Assembly (NCBI GenBank): GCA_947179485.1
Contig: OX359246.1
Coordinates: forward strand, 13,702,001 to 13,766,000
DNA length: 64,000 bases
Direction: 5' to 3'
From: Allacma fusca
Lineage: Eukaryota; Arthropoda; Collembola; Symphypleona; Sminthuridae
Shown piece by piece: positions 12,943 to 27,126 of the stretch. Each line of letters starts with the position of its first letter. Position 1 is the first letter of the stretch. Below the pieces are notes generated by a model. The model was not told the DNA's origin. It did no database searches and was given only the letters and a program-made list of their open reading frames with translations. A program made the position numbers and the translations under genes.

Positions 12943-15790
12943 TCAATGTTGCTGTCCTCTAGTCACGCGATGATTTTCTCTCTGACATGTATTTCTTCCT
13001 CCAATTCTTTTACAGGTGTACGTTGGATCTCTATCTTTAGATTTCTTTGGATATCCTCTCCTATTTTTCTTAGTTGTAATAACCGGGACCTCTGGTGTGA
13101 TAATTGTTCCTGTTGTTTCTGGATTCTTTGCGATCTTTCCTTTTTGGCGGAGAGTTGTTGCGAAGCGTACTCGTTTCGTGGGGGTAGTGGTGGTGGGGTT
13201 GTATCTGTTGTCTCTGGTTGTGAGATCGGTTGAGCGCCACAGAGGCACGAGAGTAGCCTTGTTAACAACGGATTTTGGGGTGGCGTACTCATTAGAATTT
13301 AATACAGATTCACTTTCCCCTATTGGCCCCTCAATCGCAAAGTCCAATGCAAAGAAATCGTCTCGGTTACGGTAGTATTTAAGCCTATCTGCGTGAACTA
13401 AAATAATTTTGGATGGATTTGACATTAGGGATAACGAAAAATTATCCCTATCGTCTTTGGCTAAGATCTTATATGGGCCTGCGTATCTGGCTAAAAACTT
13501 TTTAGCGAAGCCTACTTTTCTCACTGGAGTGTAAACTCTTACTAAATCTCCGAGTTCGTATCTGGGTTTGTTTCTTCGGGTATTCGGGTATTATAAACCT
13601 TAGTACTATATTCTTGGCTTATAGTATTTCTATCCCTGGCTTTAACTAATATTTTCTCTATCTCAGCGGGTGATCACTGTGTCTTCAATATATCTAAATT
13701 AATGATGAAATCCAGGGGACGGTTGGCTTCACGTTTGTTAAATAAAGTAAAGGGGGAATCTGTAGTTGTAGCATGGATGGCTGTGTTGTAAGCAAATATT
13801 ACTTGGGGAACATATAAGCTCCATAATTTTTGAGCTTCGAGCCTGTGTTGCTTATTGCTAACAAAATGAGAAATCATCCTTGCAAAAGTGTTTATTAGCT
13901 CTTTCTGCCAACCCATGGGTCTGCGGATGATAAGGAGTACTAAATTTCTTTTTGCTTCCCAATAGTAGCATTAAGCAAACAATTATTAAATTGTGTTCCC
14001 TGATCTGTAATTAATGACCTAAAACATGCATGTACACAAATGATATCATTGACAAAGAAGCAAGCTATTTCTTCTGCTTCCTTGCGCTTTAAACATTTAA
14101 TAAAAACATAGCGTGTGCTATATTCTGTTGCTACGATGATATATTTATTACCCTCTTTACTTTCGGACAATGGGCCCATTAAGTCTGCTTATATAAGGTC
14201 AAAAGCTTCTCCGACTTTAATACTGTGCAGTTGGCCTACGGGTCTAATGGTCGTGTGTTTACTAGCACCGCAAGTCTCACAGCTGAGAACATATTCTGCA
14301 ATATCCTTAGTCATGCTTTTCCATATGTATTTGCCCTTAATGCGTCCTAATGTTTTAGCAAAGCCTAAGTGTCCTGAAAATGTTTCATTATAGTTGCAGT
14401 TTTCAGTATAAATTCTACTAAGCGTTTTGGTATAAATAATTTAAAGTGGTTATTTCTTTTGTGGAAAAGAATACCATCCGAGTCGATGTGTTAATTAGTT
14501 ATTTTCTTATTGTTAGGAATGTTTTTGATTTTGTTAGGTATGTTGTGTATAGTAGGATCTGTGGCTTGCATTTCCCGCATATTATTGAGAAGTGGATGCT
14601 TATTTTCAAATAGTATTACTCCCTCATGAAGTATTCGGACGGGTTCGTACGTATCGTTTTCTTCAATGAGAGCAGCAGCTGCCGCTGTGGGTCTCGGTTG
14701 ATTGACAGGTTGTAAAATTTCACGACCAGCTTTAGGGAATTTGGGTTTAAGCTTAGTTGCTGTCAAAATCGTGTCATGAGGAATTCTGTCTTTAAGATCT
14801 TCATCATCAGCCTCAGTAACTGGTAGTGAGCAACGTGAGAGAAAATCTGCATTTAAGTGTTTCTTTCCACTTATATAATGAACTTCATAATCGTAGTCCA
14901 ATTACTTTAATAAAAAGCGATTCAGTCGCGAGCTATTGTTAGTGTTTTGTGCCCGTACCTTGAGGTTACATAAAGCATGGGAATCACTACGAATGAGGAT
15001 TTTGACAAATATAAATATGGTCGAAATTTTCTACTGCCACAAACGACAGTAGAAAGTTCAAGTTATGTGACTGAAAATGAGTTTTTCTCTGCCGGGAGCA
15101 AACCTCTGGAAGCATAACCCACTGGATGTTCGCCTGTTGGATGTTTTTGTAATAGGGAAGCACCTAAGCCTTTTCTACTTGCATCGCAGTGTAATATTTT
15201 CGGGAGATCTGGATTGAAGTGTCTTAAGACTGGAGCGGTAGCTTTTTTAATTTATGAAAAGCATAAGTAGCTTCATGAGTCCATCTGAACATACTTATTC
15301 TAGTTTTCTTAGGATTACTACCATTGCTGCCTTTCCAGCAAGGTGATATAGGTCCGGCTATACTAGCAAAGCCTTTTATGTGTTTTCTATAATAGGAACA
15401 CATTCCATAAAAACTTCTAGCTTATTTTTCTGTATGAGGAACTGGGACATGGTCGATTGCCTTCAACTTGCCCTTGAGTGGCATTGTTCCTTCGGGGGTA
15501 GTGAGAAAACCTAAAACTTCTGTTTTGGTATCCAAATCTACACTTATTAGGTTTGACTACAAATTCAGCTTTACTAAGTCTTATTAAAAATTCTTAGAGA
15601 GCATATATAATTCCGTCTTCATCTTCTGCATAACAGATCATGTCATCTATATAAACCATAGCACTCCTGAATTTTTGGGAGGCTAGTATGTGGTCTAATA
15701 TGCATTGAATAGCAGCTGGGGCATCAGTATCTCCCATTTGCATTCTCAACGTGCATATTTTCATTATTTTTTGGTCTTGAAAAATTAGAA
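12943..15790 (-). pseudogene. Decayed Ty3/gypsy pol (RT, RNase H, integrase)
   Basis: Minus-strand pol remnant broken by several stops and frameshifts. In coding order: the reverse transcriptase active-site region with a YIDD box (about 15640), an RNase H tail ending HYISGKKHLNADFLSRC (14901 downward), an integrase zinc-finger half (SCETCG, about 14270), the integrase core in two pieces (14179-13940 with an ITDQGTQF motif; 13916-13674), and the C-terminal GPY module (RYAGPYKI, near 13480). The upstream RT, protease and gag are missing, so the copy is 5' truncated. No LTR was recognised on either side. It is a different, older family from the intact element at 27.6-32.8 kb. Confidence 0.85.
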
Positions 15791-17224
15791 GTTAGCAATT
15801 TACTAGCATCCTATTTTCCTGCTTACATTTTAAAGGTAGTATATTCTAAGGTCAGTAATTGACAGACTTTGGAGGATTTTCGTTTATAAAAATTAAGTGT
15901 CATTTAAAATAATCAATAAAAAATTATTATTATTGTTATTTGTGAAGATTCTATTAAGTATATAATCTTGTTGTAATTTATAAATTAATGCATGATTTTA
16001 CTGCCACAACTGTAATGTCTGTAATTTCATTATATTTTACTAATGTCCAATCTCTTATTAAAATGTAGATCCATAAGTGTTAAATATAATTGTGTATATA
16101 GTTGTGTAACCTAACCTCGACATATTTGGTACAAAAATAACCATCTCTAATGTAATGTGAATAGTATATGAGATGTCATGAAATCTATCAAAAAACCTGA
16201 ACATTGTAATTTATAGGTCTATTTCTATAGCCGCATAACATTGTTGCGGAATATGTAAACTGAATTTGAAGATGTAACCATGAAAATTTTAGGATATAAT
16301 AAATGTGTACTTGATGCATAAACAATAACAATGGAGTTACGAGTGAACACTCCTTTCGTATTAATTTTTAAGCTACTACATGCCTGCATATTATACAGCA
16401 TATTTATATTGTGAGTAAATAAAATTGCTTCCAACACAGATGCTTACAGCGTGGCCTCAAAATTGCTTCCGACGACTTCCTTTTCACAGGCGATGAGGCA
16501 AAATGAACTAGATACATTTTTGATTATTTTCATATGCGTTATCATACAGTGCGTTTGTAAATATTTGCAATTGCGTATGTACAAAACCTACTTAAAGTTT
16601 TATTCGTTTCTAAAACGTCTACACGCCTGCCTGCCCAACTTCAATTCTCACAAATATGTATAGACCATTTTTCAATGCTTAACCATACAATTTTATAACT
16701 CATTATGTATATAATTACTACATTTAAACTCTATGCATAAAAACCATTTTTACATTATTTCTTATGGGTGCACATGACACACATCTCTAACACTACTGGT
16801 TGGTTAATCTAAAGTTGTGAGAAATCTCAACTCTACATTTACAATAATAGTTAGTATTTTATATACTTAATTAACATTTATTTATCCATATTCAATTTAA
16901 GAGTGCTATATTTCTTGAAAAAATTTTATGAAAACCAGGAATTTAATTTCCAAACCGCTATGAACCCAAAGTTTTTTAAAACAGAAGCCTGCTGCTTATA
17001 AAAAATGATGTAATTTCAAAGCAACATTGGGCTACCTTTAAACCTACTGGAACTTATCGATCTGCTCCTTAATCTCCTGGTAAATTTTTGATTCATTTAC
17101 TTCAGCTGCATGTAATTTAGTTGTTTTTAAGTTATTATAAATGATTGGGCGCTCTATACGGTAGTGATGGGAATAATATTTTTGTTATTGACTACATTTC
17201 CGACTGCCTTATTTAGATAGTATG
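15791..17224. other. Intergenic stretch without recognised content
   Basis: AT-rich DNA. Frames of 60-70 codons occur (16225-16437 minus, 16451-16663 plus) but show no family resemblance and no splice context. Confidence 0.5.
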
Positions 17225-20200
17225 TATTTTTGGGGCACAGTGAAACAAAGTCCCCTATTTCTCCCAAGGATTGTCTATAGACTTTATTTACACTGTTTCT
17301 CAACAGAAGTAGGCATACAATGACTCAGTTTACTATTTTCTAGTGTATTATATCATATATGACAGCATAATATGCTATGAATTTCTGTATAAATGATTAT
17401 TACATTTAAAAGAGCCGCTTTTTAGCACTATTTCTACAGCATCAATAACAGTATTTGAAATCCCAAATCTTAGAAATTTTACAAATTTGTTTTGTGAAAA
17501 AAGTTGCTGTTACTGTAAATTACAATGTTGCAAGTATTATATATATAAATAAATGTATATATGTATCGTGTAACAATATACACCAGGGACTTCAATACAG
17601 AGGTTTTATGATTTTTTGGGGAAATATTTGACCTTTTATTAAGACGCACAGTATAATTGTAAAAAAATAGAATACCATTAATCCATCAAGGCTATAAGTA
17701 TAGACATAAAATACATCTAATTTGGTATCAATAGAGCTTGGTTTGAGAAAATTTGTTGAATTCATTGCATTACCAGCTAACATTATTAAGTTAATAAGGT
17801 TTAAAAATTCCAACTGGGTAATGTAACAAGGGTCTTCCCAGTAAACCACAAGCGTTGGAGAACCATTACACCAATGTAAAATTCTAACGTTAGCATCGTT
17901 GATCTAACATTAAACTTAGCGTTTCTGAAACATTCAGATGTCCGCTTGCGTAGCGCTAAACTAGCACTCCTAGTTATGATTAGCGCAACGTCAAATTCTA
18001 ACGTTGAGACAGCGCATGGACAGCGAATCGTTTAATGGTAGTCTAACGCTAGATTTTTGTTCATAAGTACAAGAATTTACGTTGAATGAAAAAACTTGAG
18101 TTAAAATAACTAAAACATTTGATTGTCAATTATATAATTATATTTATTTATTAAAACAATTTATATACAATTTAATAATAAGATGTACATACATACATAC
18201 CACCTCCATAATCTGAAAAAATAATCTAAATAATTCCATAATCTGGAAATGACATAAACAAGGAACTTTTAAAATAAACGAAGATGGCACGAATCTCGAC
18301 AGCAGTAAAAAGGTTGGTCCCTTTTGAATCCCCGAACATAACAAATGGTAGCTGAGGAATGAGGCTGTAAAAGCAAAATAAAAAGATTATATATAATGTA
18401 TAAATAATAAAACTTACAAGAAATAATTACAGTAAGTAACAGAGGTGCCCAAAATACAACGAAATACAGAGGCCTTTAAACAAAGTGCGAACTTCAAAAT
18501 ACTGCCCCGTGAGGAAAATAAAAAATGGTTTAATTCAGCACATATTCACCAAATACTAACTACAGCATACTTTTTTAACTACATTAAAATCAAAATACTT
18601 TTTTTGAATAAAATTTATTTTGGAGAACTCAAATAATTATATGATTATGTAAATAATTATATAAATACTTATATAATAATAATAATTAGGTATACACTGT
18701 CTACCTTCAATTATTGCCTACTGAAGCTCCAGTCCCAGACTTAAACTGTAAGTTCAGCAGAATCATCAGAGCAACACTCGCAGTTGCCAGTTGGTTATCA
18801 TCAACATCAAAATCTGCTTACCAACCCTCTTCACTGAAATGATACAACAAAATAAGAACATAAATACAAAGTATATGTTATATAATTTTAATTAATTAAC
18901 TCCCGAAAATAATCCACAATTAGCTAAGCATTAAATGAATGATAGGAATTAATGTCATAATATTTTAGGTTACACACTTACCTTATTTGGCGAAACGAGC
19001 ACCATAAATAAACGCTTGTATCCTTTTTCTCCGAACCAAATTTAATTTAATTTTAGCAAATTGTTAAGATCCAGCAAACTAATTTGAAGTACTGTACAAA
19101 CAGCGTACGTTTGCTGTGCTTACACTGCTTACTGACTGCAGTAACGGCCGTAAAATTGATTTCCCTTCCAACTTGATTGATACATTCTTGGTAACGCGCA
19201 TGTCCGCTAACATTAGCACTAAATAAGCGTTATGCAAGCGTTTGTTTATGAACGGTTATGCAGCGCTATGTTTTTATGTTTCGTAAACGGTATTTGTAAG
19301 TGAATTTTCAAACGATGCTCTAACGCGGAACACAAATATTGGTACAGCATTAAAACCGTAACGTTATTGGCCCTGCGTTTATACAACATTAACTTTCGAT
19401 GGAAACAATGCAACGTCAGGGTTTAACGTTAGTCCAACCTAACGTGGTTTACTGGGTTATGTATATATGTATGTATTTAAATTGCAAATAAATAAACCAA
19501 GTGATACTAATAATATATTAAGTTTCATAATAATTTGCACATTCAATGCGAGTTTTATACGTGTAATTACGTAGGTGTTCAAGAATGTATCATACTTTTC
19601 GTATGCTGTAGTTAGCTATTCATTGCTGCTGACGTCAGAGATCGACATTTATACGGAATTACAATCACTCGTACTTATTACTTGGTTTTGTGGTCCCGTC
19701 AAAAAAATTATTTTTATAACAAAGTAATTATATCAATCCATCTGTATAGCTCCTGTGTGGGACGACGACGCAAAATATTGAATTCTTCCATTTTCAAGAA
19801 AGCTACGAGTTTTTACTACTGGCCACAATTTTCTCTCAAGTATGTTTTGATGCTATTTCGTTGAAAATTTTCAGAGAACTGTCGTACTGACCCTTACGTT
19901 AAGATTGGATTATCTTCTGGGGCGAAAAAAAGAAAGATGTGGAAAAGGAGAAATTTGCACCATTTTTTCTTGGACGGGATGAGGTTCAGAAAAACATTTT
20001 AGAATACTGTGGTTTTAGTAAATTTCTAAAGGAATTCATTGAGTCTAAAATCATCATGCTGTAGCAAAAATTCTAGCACACATTTCGTAATGAAAAGAAA
20101 AATCCCTGCTGAATTGCTTTGAAGGTACACTTCCTATTGTAAGTCCAATGCTTGTGGTAGGAAATCCTGGGGTATATTTAATTCCTCAAAACTCTTCGAC

Positions 20201-20275
20201 TCTGCTTTAAGCTTTTGACTATGTGACTTTAATAATTCTTGACAATAAAGCTAAGTCTGAAAAATCTGGAAAAGA
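17225..20275. repeat. Diverged paralogue of the 1.3-4.1 kb segment, split by an inserted element
   Basis: 17225-17836 and 19457-20275 match 1280-2010 and 3240-4060. Comparing with the other copy, which lacks the insert, shows that 17837-19456 is an insertion. Confidence 0.6.
17837..19456. mobile_element. 1.62-kb element with terminal inverted repeats CCCAGTAAACCAC
   Basis: The left end CCCAGTAAACCAC and right end GTGGTTTACTGGG are perfect 13-bp inverted repeats. Further in, both ends are rich in AACGTTAG and TAGCGC words in opposite orientation, giving long imperfect inverted arms. The paralogous segment near 1720 lacks the element, confirming insertion. The middle has small exon-like pieces on the minus strand, for instance 18254-18385 after a TTTTGCTTTTACAG acceptor and 18715-18845, but no transposase is recognised, so the copy looks non-autonomous. 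The superfamily is not determined; no clear target duplication longer than 2 bp is visible. Confidence 0.7.
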
Positions 20276-20494
20276 ATTTACTTCAAAATAGGGAATCACA
20301 TTGTACTTTGGCCAGTAATTGCTGGCACTGCTATTAAATGCAAATTAATAAAATGCTCACAAAGACAGTCCCTTGGCAGGTACAATAACTCTGCATTTTG
20401 ATACAAAGGCTTGATGCAAGGAATCATTCTTTTCATGAAATTCTTTATCGTCTGTTTTATTTTAAATTGGAAACCAATCAGTTGGATTTTAGGA

Positions 20495-22358
20495 TCAATT
20501 AGTTTTTTTCGTAGGCTCATCACCACGTTTCCCACGACATTTTCTAATCAGTCTTACAGTGCAGGTTTTGAGCAGCCACAACACTAACACAATGGACACC
20601 ACAAGGAAAGCCCCCACGTCAAGGCAGTGATACTGGAAGAAGTTGAGATCCCTTGAGGCGGATCTTAAATGAGTAGCTCCTTTATACCTCATTACATACT
20701 CAGTCCAGTACACGGCTTCATCCACGGGGTCCCGACTCCTGTCACGAAAAACTGTCGACAACTCCTTCACACGATCCTGGTATCTAGAAAATATTTTTTA
20801 AAACATGTTACAGGCTTCTTTTCCAAAAAATAATCATTTTACTACACAACATTTCATCGATAATAATATCCTTAAAATTTAGGCCAGCAATTGCGAGGAT
20901 TATTTTACACTCACTTATTATTGCTCAACATTTGTGTAATCTTAGCCTCCAAACTCTCCGCGGTCACATCCAGAATCTCAATAAACTCTCCAAATCCCAG
21001 CTGGATCACGACATTAGCATTTAAATCCTGATCACCGAAAATGGGAACAGATAATACTGGAACTCCATGGTAAACTGCCTCTTGAACGCTCAACAGCCCG
21101 CTGTGGGACATGAAGAGTTTAATCTTCGGATGAGCTATAATAATTAGTAAGTAGAAACTGGAGTTTACGGATTCAAATTAAATTTTTATTTTTTAAAATA
21201 TAAATTTTGTAAGGCAATTTTTGTACCTAGGACATCCTGCTGAGGCACCCATTTCAACAGCTTCACATTATCCGGCAGTCCTGGCATTGCATCTCCGTTC
21301 CATTTCCAAATAACTTGATATTTAAGTTTCCCAAAGGCGTTCAAAAAAGCGTTCCTGACTTCGTCGGACAATTCATGCGGCTTGACAATTGAGCCTAAGC
21401 TGAAGAAGATGAATCCATTGTCTCCTTTGGAAACAAATTCTTCCAGGTCCTGGAATTAATTTACAAAAAAAGTTCAAAAAAAGTTTCTGACTCTGATTTT
21501 ATGCTCTTACAATATTCGAAATTCCAGGAATTGAATTACCTTTGGCAAAGGCTTTCCAGGTTTGCAATGTCCTCCCCCGATCTCTATCACATCCGGTAAA
21601 ACTGGTCTGGCCCCATTAATCGAGAAGTGGGAATTCATTAGGAGGACGCTCACATTAGCTTTAATTTCGTCCGTCCCTGGAAGATCCATACCCAAATGTT
21701 CTCTATACACTTGCTCAATAGCGGGCATATGCAGTTTCCACAGCGAGGGGAAGATCGCACTGAGAGCAAAATTGATCAACCTTTGGAAGAATGTCATGGG
21801 ACTCACAAAGGGCAACATGGGATCCGGGACGAATGACGGTGGCAGTCGATTCCCCAGGTTCTGAGTGAAATAATAAGGGGCGGGGAGAGTGCTCACTATA
21901 ATAAGGGGACTTCGAAGTTGATGCACAGCCCCGTAAAGGCACTCGTTCCCAATCCCATCCACAAGGACCACATCAAAGGGCTGCCTAAGCAAGTCCTGGA
22001 ATTCAGGATTCCTGTAAATCTTCCGACAACACTCCAAGAAGGGCTCCGGACTCTGGGACAACATCCCCCGGATCCCTTCCTTTCGGATTTTCATGGTGCT
22101 GATGTTCGGGAAGTAGTCGAAGCCCGGGAGGACCACAAGTTCCCGGACATTTTTCTGCTCGGACTTGGGCTTCCAGGCTGTCACCACTGTGACTTGATGG
22201 CCCTTCTCGGCCAGACCGGTCACAATGGGTGAGAACACATTCTTGTGACTTGGGGAGGACAGGGCTGCCAGTACCAGCACGTTCTCAGCCTGGACACTGG
22301 ACCCCCAAAATAATCCTACGAGTGTGATGTTCAAGACGAAGAGGAATAGTGATGACAT
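20495..22358 (-). CDS. UDP-glycosyltransferase (UGT), four exons
   Basis: Membrane-bound family 1 glycosyltransferase that would transfer a sugar from a UDP-sugar to small lipophilic compounds in the ER lumen. Exons (minus strand): 22358-21540, 21449-21227, 21134-20915, 20783-20495. All have GT-AG borders, phases agree, and they sum to 1551 bp (516 residues, normal for the family). A signal peptide (about residues 1-24) precedes the acceptor-binding half with the expected catalytic histidine in SSPSHKN. The UGT signature spans exons 2-3: LKWVPQQDVL, then HPKIKLFMSHSG, EAVYHGVP and FGDQDLNAN. The C-terminus has one membrane helix (AFLVVSIVLVLWLL) and a basic tail ending KKTN, a KKxx ER-retrieval signal. 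It appears complete and functional. No clustered paralogue is visible in this window. Confidence 0.93.
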
Positions 22359-23955
22359 TTTGGGAATTTTTTACAGTATGTATGTAGTCCACTATTTTGA
22401 TGAGTATCAAGATCAGGAGAGAGGCAGAACTGACAATGAGAGCGTGACTTCGTAGTACTGTATGACTAATCATAGTCCCTATAATCTCATATCTTTTGAT
22501 ATGACGAACAATCGCAGCTCAATTAAATCTCGGATGCCTTCCGTGATAACAAATTTGAGAGTAGACTAGAGAAATATACAGAGAGGAATAAACTAATCAG
22601 CAGGTACATTACAAGGCCGTTTGAAGATAATGAACAGTCAAGTATTTATCTTTCACAAGTACTTGTACCTGGGGTTAACCACATATGTACATATGTATGT
22701 GCATCATATAAATAGTAAGTGAGCGGAATGAGTGAATTTACTAAATATCTGTGGGCTTTAAATAGGGCACGTAGTCAGTAAATTTCCCTAACTTCATTAT
22801 TGTTCGCTTGTCCATCTTTCAGGTCCTTCGTCCCCCTGATGAAATGATGCGCATTGGAATTATTTACTGGAAGATAAAAATTATTACCCTTAAAGTGGAC
22901 AGAGAAATTAATTTCCCGTGGCATAATCCATAAGTAATTACATATACATATGTATGTATGTATACAGTTGGCTATGGGTGGAATCCCATGAAAATTAAAT
23001 CCTTCAACCGTTATGGCACTTGAGTATAAACACTATAATGATAAATATAATTTAGAGACGCTCAAAATTTCATTGACAAATTATTTATCCCCAAAAGAAA
23101 TTATTTCTTCGAGTGATGCCAATAAAATATTGAATTGTGAACTAGATTCTAATTATTGATTGACAGCCCACTGTATATGTGCAAATACCATAGGTTATGT
23201 AAAATCCCTTTGTAATAGTTATCTCACCATGCAATTATATATATATATGAATTGCATGGTAATTAAAAATAGAAATGCCTTGACACATTCCAATAAATCT
23301 ATGACATTGGGAAATGTTACTTCCAAAAAGAAAGTCCCTATCTCAAGGAATAATTCCTAAAGTACTCCATAAACATCCCTTGTCATAATTAATCCAAATG
23401 ACCGGAAATTCAAAAAGTTTTCAGTAGCTCAAATATTTGAGGGAATGTTTTGAAATATTTAATAGCATCTCTATGGAGATGGAAACTATATAAAAAATCG
23501 ATTCGGGAAGGAGACAGCTGGTTAATTTTCTTATACTAAAGAATTCATGAGAGGTAGGGAGTTGTCTATGTAATTAAACCCCCGAAAGTTTATTACCAGA
23601 TACCTCCCTCCCGTTTATACAAGTTTTTAATGGGACGATCGGCGGATACCCAGGAATTATTTTTAATTAAATAAAGTGTTGTTTGAAGATGTTTTGAGAA
23701 TTAATAGAACATTGCAGTACCTATATAAGCCACCTGTACTCTGGAATAAACACAACATTCAAATCCGAACATCCAAGAAGTACGGATGGGAAACGAATGA
23801 ATATCATCGTCGTGTTTACTTTCGAAGTCTTTTTCAGCCAAACTATTGCTAATGTGAATTGAAGACTTATTGTTTTGTTGGGTTTTTGTAGTCAATAATT
23901 GCCACAGGACGCACATGAGTCGTTCTATCTTACAGCATCAGAGCTCGTACTGAGA
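22359..23955. other. Intergenic region between UGT and receptor gene
   Basis: The UGT promoter must lie just above 22358, but no strong TATA box was identified. A perfect 11-bp inverted repeat (ACCATGCAATT / AATTGCATGGT, 23226-23260) surrounds an AT dinucleotide run. No gene is supported here. Confidence 0.5.
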
Positions 23956-26464
23956 ATGAAGTGTGTAATATTGAGGACAATAATAATTGTTATTATAGCT
24001 GTTGGGTTAAGGTCAACAGAGAGAATCCACCAGAAAATAATATTAAAATTCAAGCAAATCCATCCTGAGAAATCTCAAACAGTGCAGAGTGTGCTAAAAA
24101 GTAATGTAAGCGTCGACAGATTATTTCCCCCCGCAAACGCCCTCATAACTGTATTTGCCATTGCTATTAATTTTACTTCGACCGTCTGTCTTTCCACGTT
24201 TAAACTACGTTGGAACACTGGGTCCAATCAGTACGAAGTTATTGGATGCTGTCGCTTGAAAAAGGTTAGCATATATATATACATATGTTCAGCTTCAGGG
24301 TGCTCAATGACCTTTATACCCCTGAGTTTCTCTAATATTATTGTAATGTGTGTACCCAGTGTTACACAATTGTAGGAGATTTGCTACGTACAGAATCGTA
24401 CTGCGGTTCTACCGATATTTTTTTTAGAAGCATTCAGTTTTTGAGTACAGAGTTATGACTAATTTTGACCCGCATTATTATTAATTCCATTCCTGATGAA
24501 TCCCGATAAAATCATTCCCACCCACGAAGTCAAGCCTCTTTCATGATAGCAATAATAACCCAAAGACTTCTGCCATAGACAACAGAACGAAACTTTTTTG
24601 AGAATTTAGAATAGCTTGGAAACTTCCCTAATTTAAATTCGTGTGAGCACTTGAAAGCCCACTTGAAATGCGGGGTGGAGGATTTCCTAATTCCGAAGTC
24701 TCACCAACAATAACAATGACGCCAATACCAGTGGCTTCCACAAGGAGATTACTCAGGGACTGAAATGCATTCAGAATTTTATAAAACATTTTTTGTAAAT
24801 TGGGAATCAAGAAGTTCCTGCAATCCACCAGGGGTGGGTAAACTTTGGATTGATATTCGTAGGAGGTCTAGCGTCTTATTAAATTGGTTTTATAAATTGT
24901 TTTGATTTCCTGGTCACAACTCCTGGAATTGTGGACTGATTGCATTGAATTATTTTTTTCCTATGCAGGATAAAATTGGGTACATAAAAATACGTTCTGG
25001 AATTGTGTAGCATATAGTATTATCTTGGATTACCTAGAGCGCAAAGGTGATTGAGTACTCGGGAGTTACAAAGTTTTTAGTGTGTACATATTGTCACTGA
25101 TTGTGAGTGTGCCATTTATATTTTTTCTATTGATCCCTGGAATTTTATTAAAAAATTAAATCCCGCCCAGGTCTTCATATTCATGCTTCAACTAAATCTG
25201 TGCTGGAAAATGTTTGTGGATATCAAGGACGCCACACATAGTGTCAGGGGATCTGACGCAAATATCCTGTCGTTCATTAATTTAGTAAACACCAACACTC
25301 TCTACTTCACTTCCTTCTGCCAGTTCTACTACAATTGGGTAGATCCAACGCCAGTCATCCATTTTGTCCGAGAGCTTCAACATAATTACTGCTTAAGGGA
25401 AATGAGTACTATAAGTGGTCGTTCTGGTGTAAGACAAGAAAAAACCCTTTTATATCGACTAATTTTTACAGAATTGATAATAGTGTCAAAGGGTTATTTT
25501 TCAGGTAATAATGGCTTACGTCCTTTGGATATTCTGCATCCTTTTGATTGTATTGGTGTACAGCCTGGGTCCAATTGCAGGCCCGGATTGGGAGTTAGAA
25601 CGAATTCTGGAAAATAGTGCTGCGGGAGTTCCCAGATATTTCCCGACTTGCGTCATGAATTATCCTGGACTGAAATATTTTTGTAAGTTCTTCCTAATTT
25701 TGATTCAATTTTACGCCGTCATGTTTATTTTTATGGGGGACATCATTGCGATACCTGTGTATATATTTTCGTACGTAATCACAAAGGAGTTCGCACGTCT
25801 GGTCAAGGCTGAGGGAAATCACCTTACTTCGACAGAGGTAACGCTGCAATTATAGATGGTCCCAATACTGCATAATGCTCTAAATATTATTTAGTTTCAA
25901 GAACATCTTTGAAGGGTTTGTTTAATTTTTTTTTGTCCAGTTTTTAAAATTGTACGAGAGTTTCAAAGAAGTTCAGCATGCAAAGAACGTTTACTTTTCT
26001 GGATGGATCCTTATGATTTACATCATAAATATTTCTTTCTACTCACTTCACACCCGGGAAAGTATTGACTCTTTAGGGCTAACGGGACAGGATGTGGTTG
26101 CCTTCACCCGATTCTCGAGGATATTATTCATTTTTGAATTAACTGTATTGTATAAAGCTCCGGCTGATGTCTGTATTTTGGTATTTCTCAAACGTATCAA
26201 TAATTATTATTATTATTGTACAATTATAAGAACATCCTTAAAGAACTCCTAAATTACATACAGGGATGTAACACGTGAAGGTGTTATTTAATGGGTTTCG
26301 TATATTTTACACAGTGCAAGAAGCTTCTAAAAATCCTGAGAGGGAACCTACTTCTTGACATACCGATCTATAAGCTGCGTTTAATTCTCGAGGATATTTC
26401 GGATGGAGTTCACGGTATTTCTTCAGGTAGATTTTTACGGATCACTCCAGCGGCCTGTGGTAGA
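23956..26464 (+). CDS. Gustatory-receptor-like seven-helix chemoreceptor (3' exon unresolved)
   Basis: Proposed exons: 23956-24264, 25171-25428, 25505-25837, 25941-26180, 26315-26464. Every exon length is a multiple of three and every intron is phase 0 with GT-AG borders, as usual in arthropod gustatory receptors. Together they give 430 residues, close to full length. Exon 1 ends with a FKLRWNTGSNQYEV segment typical of the first loop. Hydrophobic helices are seen at YVLWIFCILLIVLV, FLILIQFYAVMFIF, GWILMIYIINISFY and RILFIFELTVLY. The last exon has the receptor-like ISSGRFLRIT stretch just before the final helix. That helix is expected in one more short exon, which I cannot place; the hAT/gypsy insertion begins about 660 bp downstream and could have separated it. 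Exon 1's start is the least certain part. Confidence 0.62.
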
Positions 26465-27118
26465 GTAAGTGCAAAATAATTTTTGATTTTTTCTCAAAAG
26501 GAATTAAAAGATTTCATCTCAGTCTAAAATATATGTTGAACTTTCAATTACAAATTTTTTATACAGAACGTACGACAAATCCTCACATTTTCTATGCTGA
26601 TAGTCCAACATCAAATTGTTCGCTGAATTTGGTAGGTTCTTCTGTTTTTCGGATACTTTTTGTTCGATTTGCCTGGCAGAAATTTAGCAGGACTTTTTCA
26701 CATAATTGCATACATTATTTCACTACTAAATACAAAACGGAATGTACATGGCTCCATGGTGTAAGTAAGAAAAATGCACACGTTTTTTATAGAATCTATC
26801 ATGTGTATGTGAAATTTTTGTACTGGCTGTACTTACTCTAAATCCTGGAATTCCTGCTTTTATTCCCTGCCAAAAAGTTGGACTTGATTTTGAATGACAT
26901 GGATTTTAACAAATTGTAATTGTGGAACTCGGAGTCACATGTTGCTAAAATATTATTGAGGCTGAAAACTTGGCGATTGAACGTTGGACATGAATTACAT
27001 TTTTTCGCAATTTCCCTATAAGGTACATTATTTGAAAGAATTTATTTGTATACATATGTACGAGAGTCAAGATTTGCTTATGTCAGGGGTACTTCCGTGT
27101 ACCGCCCTAACAATTAAA
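26465..27118. other. Receptor 3' region, no confirmed exon
   Basis: Candidate 3' splice sites occur at 26522 (ATCTCAG) and near 26797 (TTTTTTATAG). Neither gives an in-phase exon with a convincing final transmembrane helix. The stretch ends at the 8-bp target site of the hAT-like element. Confidence 0.35.
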
Positions 27119-27126
27119 CCTCAGTG
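27119..27126. repeat. 8-bp target-site duplication, left (CCTCAGTG)
   Basis: Identical to 33098-33105. An 8-bp duplication is the hallmark of hAT-superfamily insertion. Confidence 0.85.

Noticed and set aside
12946..13375. Plus-strand hydrophobic frames
   Set aside because: Antisense of the decayed gypsy integrase C-terminus.
26523..26640. Terminal exon of the gustatory receptor
   Set aside because: The helix-like frame (YMLNFQLQIFY) is not in phase with the preceding exon.
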